From: Mugil cephalus
Taxonomy: Eukaryota; Chordata; Actinopteri; Mugiliformes; Mugilidae
Length of the DNA stretch: 64,000 bases
Assembly (NCBI RefSeq): GCF_022458985.1
Contig: NC_061786.1
Location: 62,001-126,000, forward strand
Direction of reading: 5' to 3'
In this document: positions 58,900-64,000 of the stretch, in pieces
Layout: the number at the start of each line of letters is the position of its first letter
Numbering within the stretch: position 1 is the stretch's first letter
Made by a program: the position numbers and the translations under genes
The notes under the pieces: generated by a model
Told to the model about the DNA's origin: nothing
Seen by the model: only the letters and a program-made list of their open reading frames with translations
Database searches by the model: none

Positions 58900-59840
58900 C
58901 AATTATGGCCTTGATGTTACAGTTATTCTTTCTGTCACATTTGTTTGAGGATGGTAAGGCAAGATCCTCTTATGCTGGAGGCTCCACCACTTACAGGTTT
59001 CCTCAAAGACAGATGACATAAACTGAGGACCTTGGTTGGACAGAATGAAAGGGGGGACACCCCAGTGTATCGCTTGGGATTCTGTCTCTGCAGTGGCTGT
59101 CCAAAGTGAAAACATTTCAACCCATTGGCTGTAGTAGTCCACAAAAAACAGGTAGCAGGTCTAACCTTCCTGTTGTTCACACAGAACCTTGGCTTTAGGA
59201 TGTGAGCAGCATATGGAGAAGTGGATGGCTCTGTAATGTAATTTTCTAGCATTTTCTGTACGTGTTCCATGATCACCTGAAGTTTGGCAGGGGATGCACA
59301 GTATGGTTTCTGTTTAATGGGTACTGAGTGGGTGAGAAAGATTTTGTGTTTTAGAACGCCAGTGCAATCTAGTTTTTCTGTGCAGACATCTGAATTCCTG
59401 TGAAGTTGACATAGTAACTGCCCTTTCCCGAAATCATCTCGATGGACTGTAAAATGATGGGGTAAGAAGAAAAAAGGACCAGGTAACAGGAGAGACGGCA
59501 GAAAAGAATGCCAACTGTGGTAGAACACTGCCATTCATCATCACAGCAGATTCTAGTATGAACAGGTATTTGCTTTTACGGTTAGATTTGAACCAGTAGC
59601 AGGTCTCTGATACATCAAACTGAAGGCCAGACAAGCACATGTAATGAAGTCCTACCACAGCAGGAAACACCAGACTGCCAGCAGGCATGATGACACACGG
59701 TAATGTTACTGTTTGTGTTTTTCAAGATGATAGCCAGGTCACTCCATCCTAATGGTTGTCATCCTTCTCCATCTGCCAGGAATACAGGTCCTCTGGTCCA
59801 GGGTTTCAACTCATCCCACTGGCCTTTGACTCGACAGTCG
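58900..59840 (-). mobile_element. Ty3/Gypsy LTR-retrotransposon fragment, internally deleted
   Basis: Minus strand, no LTRs seen. 59840-59620 carries KPWTRGPVFLADGEGWQPLG and similar, near the protease and spacer region. 59400-59180 carries RT entry motifs (KQKPYCASPAKLQVIMEHVQ, MLENYITEPSTSPYAA, RFCVNNRKV). It passes directly into integrase core (DYYSQWVEMF, ILSNQGPQFMSSVFEE, YHPQTNVTERI) at 59142-58910. The rest of RT, RNase H and the first part of integrase are missing. Confidence 0.8.
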
Positions 59841-62170
59841 CTCTGACATAGATATAATTCTTTTTGGACCAGACATTTTTCAGACATTATTCAGGTTAGA
59901 ACTTGACAGAACTTGAACTGTGTCAACAAAAGTTTTTTTTTTGCAAAATAAAACCTTGGTTTTGAGAGGTTTTTCGAAATGTAGGCTTTTCCATTACCAG
60001 TTTCTTATTGCAATATTTAGGTTTTAGGAGTAATGAAAATGAATTTAATTAATTAATTAAATTAGCAATTGATGGGCACTGTGATGTATTTTCATTGTAT
60101 ACCTGGTTATTGCCTGTCTTTCTGAATTTAACTTTACTTAATACTACCACTATAGAGGTCTGTCTCAGGTGTGGCAGGATTTCTTTGCGCTCTCTCTCAC
60201 ACACTTTTTACTTTTTTAGACATGATTACAGATCTTGTTCCTCCCTGGCATAGACCTCGCATGCTCTGAGACTCTGTGCCTTTGCAACTTTTATCAGAAC
60301 AGCCTTTGCAACTTTTATCAGAACAGCTCCTCATTGTTCTCTATTTTGTCTCTCAGACTTGCTATATGTTTCCTTCCTGCTCTGTCTCAGTCAGCTAATT
60401 GCTACTTTCTCAACATGCATCAACCCTATAAACTTAAACAGGGTTGATGCTCTTGACCCTCAGATGATGTAAACCAATTCAAAGGCTTTGTGCAATATGT
60501 TACACAGTTGGTGCAATTTTGCTGACAAGACACTTTAAAATCAGCTTTATTTTGTATTTGTTGATCATCAAGGAGTGTTAAAAAATGATTAACAAGATAC
60601 TTGTGTAAAAGTCACAAATGCGCTAATGATAACATGCAACAGTGGCACTGGTACTGCCTTCTAATCCCATTGCTGTTTTCTTTTTGCCTTGTTTTGTGTT
60701 AGAACAAGACATTCTCGATATTTGTTCCATAAAGAGATATTGTGTGAAGATCAACTATGACAACGGAGCAACTCCATCTAAAATGTGTTAGAGGATATGA
60801 AACAATGGAGCAGACACCAACATAGTATCTGTGTACATATTTAAAACATAACATCAGAAAAATCTGATGTTTTAAAGAAAACTTCGATGTGAACAGGAAT
60901 GCCGCGTCGACCTGTTAATTTACATGATTAACACAACACTGATGTAACTGACTGTCACATTCTGCTGTCACCTGTCAGACTGTGTTATTGTAGAAGCTCC
61001 AGGGCTGTGAGCAGTCCGAAAACAGGGCAAAGTTTTGGTTGAAAGTGTACCGTAGTGATATGGCCCACTTTTTAAAAAAAGTTTTATCGATCATGACAGT
61101 GCACTAGCGAGACCGTGAGATCCGCAAGCAGATCTGGATCAGGAGAAGAGAAGAGAAGATTTGGTGGCAGATATCAGGCTATGCGTAAGACACAGTGACT
61201 CATTCAAATATCACCATCCTGTTTAAAGAGCAGGGGTTTGATCAGTCCATTCTGTGTTAAAGAAATACACCATGCTGTCCATTGTTTATCTCGCCGTGTA
61301 GTGTACTTATATGTGTAATGATGACATTTTCAACGCCATATGTATGAGAGGGAGGAAAAAAAAGCAGACATGCAGCGGGAGGTCAGACCAGGGACTGCTG
61401 GAGATGTTAAAGCACACCAAAGGCGGGTAGACCTAGGTCTGATAATCCTGTGTCAACCCGGGATTTTCGAAGAGGTATTTATCATTTGCAATTGTTTTTA
61501 TATGTAGTTGCTCAGTGCGATCGCTAGTGCAAAAAGTTGAGCCAACAAGTCACGTCCAGCCACACAATAGCAATGTCTGATTAAGCCATTGTTTAAATGA
61601 TCATGTCTATGTTTAATGTTTCATGTCCTCTTTAAAAGCACCAAAAACCCATAATGGCAGTGATATACAATACAATGCACAATGTTATTGTCTTTTTTAC
61701 TCTTTAGGCATTTCTGTCTCTGGTCGGGTTATACACTCTTATCCACTGACTGAGTCTGGAGTGGGGTGTGTGTAGAGGGTAGTCAAGATACAGGGTAGTT
61801 CGCATACACTGTCATGTTTTTGGCCCTGGAGCTCCGATTCCAGTTCTGCATTCTGCTCCAGTACCTTTCTGTATCCACTCTGTCCAGATGAGGAGATTCC
61901 AGAACAGTGTAGGAGCGTAAGGTGTTGTGTAACGCTCGAAATAATAGCCTACAGATAAGAAAACATTAGTCAGTTTTACAAGGATCAGTTTAAAGAGAGT
62001 ACCACATTAAATACCTGAAATAAAAAGAAATTCTTCTGATGGCAATATATCAGGAATGCATTTTTTTAATTTATCACATAGATTTATGGATTAACTGATT
62101 TGATTTTGTGCGTAAAAACTCAAGGTCGCTGTTACTTAATGAAACATGTTTCTGGCCATAACTGATAACT
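59841..62170. other. Largely unassigned sequence
   Basis: No clear gene or element. A 24-bp direct duplication (CCTTTGCAACTTTTATCAGA and four more bases) lies at about 60279-60327. A coding-like minus-strand segment at 61735-61947 is listed separately. Confidence 0.35.
61735..61947 (-). other. Coding-like segment of unknown origin
   Basis: On the minus strand a good acceptor (TTTTCTTATCTGTAG) at about 61948 is followed by about 70 open codons ending TAA. They include SSSGQSGYRKVLEQNAELES and ELQGQKHDS, a short coiled-coil-like run. A donor-like GTACTG after YRK would split it into two. I do not recognise the protein and no further exon was found. Confidence 0.25.
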
Positions 62171-62586
62171 AAAAATGTCTGTTCATGGATTCATGAAATG
62201 TACACTGACAGCATGTTTATCAACAGCAACTGAGCTTAAATTTACTTTCCAGAGTATTTTGGCAGTCAGAATAAGAAAACACCAAAATGAGTGTGGGATT
62301 AGGACATGGAATGTAGGATGTAGTAGGATGTCGCGTATACTGACGTATACTGAAGAAGAGAAGGAGAAGGGGGATCTTTCCCTTTTGTATTTATTTATTT
62401 TTTTAATATTGGTTGTTATTATTACTTATTTTGATTGTAGAGGTTGGGGTTTCTATGGCAAAATGAGCAAAGCATGGAAAGAAATCGAAGCAGAATTAAC
62501 ACTGTAGAATCTTCATGAAATTAATTATAATTAATTAATAATTACATATAATTAATAATTACATACCAGTAGCTCACATTCATTGT

Positions 62587-62778
62587 ATGATGAATGGAGT
62601 TGACTACCTGGCTCGCGTGCGATATAGGACTTTACCACTTGAGCCGAAGTTGGAGATAAAACATTTGGGAGTACATCGACTGAAGGATTTAATAATTTTT
62701 CAAGAGGGAAAAGACAAAACTAGGTCATTCAACCAGGAATGGTTTAAGCAGAAAACTTGGTTAACCAGGAGCTTGTAA
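62587..62778 (+). pseudogene. Possible TTF-type zinc-finger transposase start, truncated
   Basis: 63-codon frame ending GKDKTRSFNQEWFKQKTWLT. The R-S-F-x-x-x-W-F-x-x-x-x-W-L spacing resembles the opening of TTF-type zinc fingers in some hAT transposases and ZMYM-like proteins. The cysteines that should follow are absent. Confidence 0.3.
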
Positions 62779-63079
62779 AAAGGCGCTTGGTGAGTCCAAT
62801 TGATTTTGAATCTAAATGGAATTGATAATGTAGTTTACATATTGTTGAATTTAATGAATTTGCGTAATGCGTGTGTGGGGGACACAATCTCACAGAGTTG
62901 TCTACCTGTCTGTGGAGCTGAAATGGCCGCGGTATATTGGGTGTGGCAACTGTGAGCCATGCATTGTGTTTTTATTGTTGTCATTTTATTGGTTCGATGT
63001 TGAGAATTTGATATAATCAAATCTTGACCACTGCTGTTTGGTGGTGCTATTGATATGATAATATATGTCATCAGATTGA

Positions 63080-63425
63080 CACAGTGGCATGGTGGTTAGG
63101 ACTGATGCCTCCCGGTGAGAAGGTGCAAGTACGGGTTTGACTTGGACCTATCTGCCCTCCCTATCTGTTTCCCCAAGTCTGTCCATTGTGTCCTTGGGCA
63201 AGACACTTAATCCACCTTGCTCCCTGGTTAATGATTGCGAGTGAGTGATGTTGGTGGTGGTCCGTCAGCCTGCCCCAGAGCAGCTGTGACTACTGAGGTA
63301 GTTTACCACCACAAAGGTCTAATTGTGTGAGCGAATGAATAATGCTTACAACTGTAAGCGCTTTGAGCATCTGAAAAAAATGGAAAAGCACAATATAAAA
63401 CCAATGCATTATTATTATTACTTCA
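63080..63425 (+). mobile_element. SINE with conserved central region
   Basis: A tRNA-like head (GTGGTTAGGACTGATGCCTC) is followed by GTGTCCTTGGGCAAGACACT, GAGCAGCTGTGACTACTGAG, GTAAGCGCTTTGAGCATCTG, and a tail of ATTATTATTA. This is the order of a well-known fish tRNA-SINE type. It looks nearly full length. Confidence 0.85.
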
Positions 63426-63596
63426 ATAATCACAGCATCTAAACCATCAACTTGTCTTCTAGAACCCATCCCAATTCAAGGAGGTTTTTCCATTACTTAA
63501 TACTTCAATATTATATCAGATACACATATCTTCATTAACAGGATATGTACCACAAAAAATTAAAATTAAAAATATTAAAATTGCTATAATTAAACT

Positions 63597-63710
63597 AGTG
63601 CGGTCAAACGATTAAAATTTTAATCACAGGGTTGCTTGGATTAATTTCAATTAATCACAATTAAATATCATTAATTAATCTATATTAATCACATTTCATT
63701 TTGCATGAGC
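63597..63710 (+). mobile_element. hAT-like terminus (TAGTGCGGTCAAACGATTAA...)
   Basis: TAGTGCGGTCAAACGATTAA followed by repeated TTAATC/GATTAA motifs. This terminus recurs in fish hAT-like elements. The other end would lie beyond the window. Confidence 0.45.
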
Positions 63711-64000
63711 AAACAGACTCAAGAAAGAAGGGGATATATATCTGCACTTAATGTTGATTAAGCAGTTTCAACAAAACAACTTGAAACAACTGAACTGCTT
63801 TTTGTCTTTTTTAAAACCAAGATTTGTCCACTTTAATGTGTTGTCTGTTGCTGCTAGACAAGTTAACTTGTTGACATTGTCCAACGAAAGGAGAGCTGAC
63901 CGCTTCTATTTCCTATGTTGCTGCAAATGAGAACAGTAAATGTTCAAACAACATTAAGTTAAAATTACGCACAAAGTCCTAAATTGAGCCTTTACTTAAG

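Noticed and set aside
60671..60790. About 30 open codons after a TAG acceptor (EQDILDICSIKRYC...)
   Set aside because: Too short, no domain, and an equally open stretch is expected by chance.
1..64000. CRISPR arrays, rRNA genes, intact tRNA genes, prophage or bacterial operons
   Set aside because: None seen. The tRNA-like segments belong to SINEs, and direct repeats are LTRs, tandem repeats or microsatellites.

Overview
This is eukaryotic, almost certainly teleost fish, nuclear DNA. It is AT-rich, with introns, CA/TA/AAT microsatellites, fish-type tRNA-derived SINEs, and many fish transposable elements (Rex1/CR1-, L2-, L1- and Hero/NeSL-like LINEs, BEL/Pao and Ty3/Gypsy LTR elements, a Penelope-like element, and hAT, Harbinger and CACTA-like DNA transposons). 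Nothing looks prokaryotic: no operons, CRISPR or ribosome binding sites.

One conserved host gene is clear. DAPP1 (Bam32), an SH2-PH adaptor, lies on the minus strand at 36906-45337. I built nine coding exons by hand. All splice phases agree, and they sum to 747 bp (248 codons plus stop). A 1.4-kb hAT-type element (45467-46867) sits 122 bp upstream of its start codon.

Layout. 330-1690: Rex1/CR1-like LINE with an internal deletion. 3444-4956: CA repeat and a non-autonomous DNA element. 6078-11757: a 5.68-kb CACTA-like transposon with matching termini. It carries a decayed ten-exon gene related to the multicopy fish SAMD3-like proteins and a remnant of a zinc-finger protein, perhaps its transposase. 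11790-12150: hAT BED-finger fragment. 12690-13020: tandem repeats. 14027-19085: an L1 broken by a BEL-like insertion, itself hit by a 0.6-kb insertion. 19528-21484: L2 LINE. 21973-22985: Harbinger remnant. 23290-25750: LINE containing a nested L2 tail. 27031-34782: near full-length BEL/Pao element with both LTRs. 35452-36415: LINE chimeras. 36906-45337: DAPP1. 45467-46867: hAT element. 47060-50250: LINE fragments and a CACTA-like end. 50843-51712: Penelope-like remnant. 51775-58604: Hero/NeSL-like LINE split by a second CACTA-like element (about 53049-57880) that also carries a SAM-like gene and a nested hAT. 58900-59840: Gypsy fragment. 59840-64000: mostly unassigned, with a SINE and small hAT-like pieces.

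The most interesting signal is that two different CACTA-like elements each carry an intron-containing gene of SAM/SAMD3-like type. This suggests that these fish gene families are transposon accessory genes rather than host genes. Family names come from recalled protein patterns, since no search could be run.
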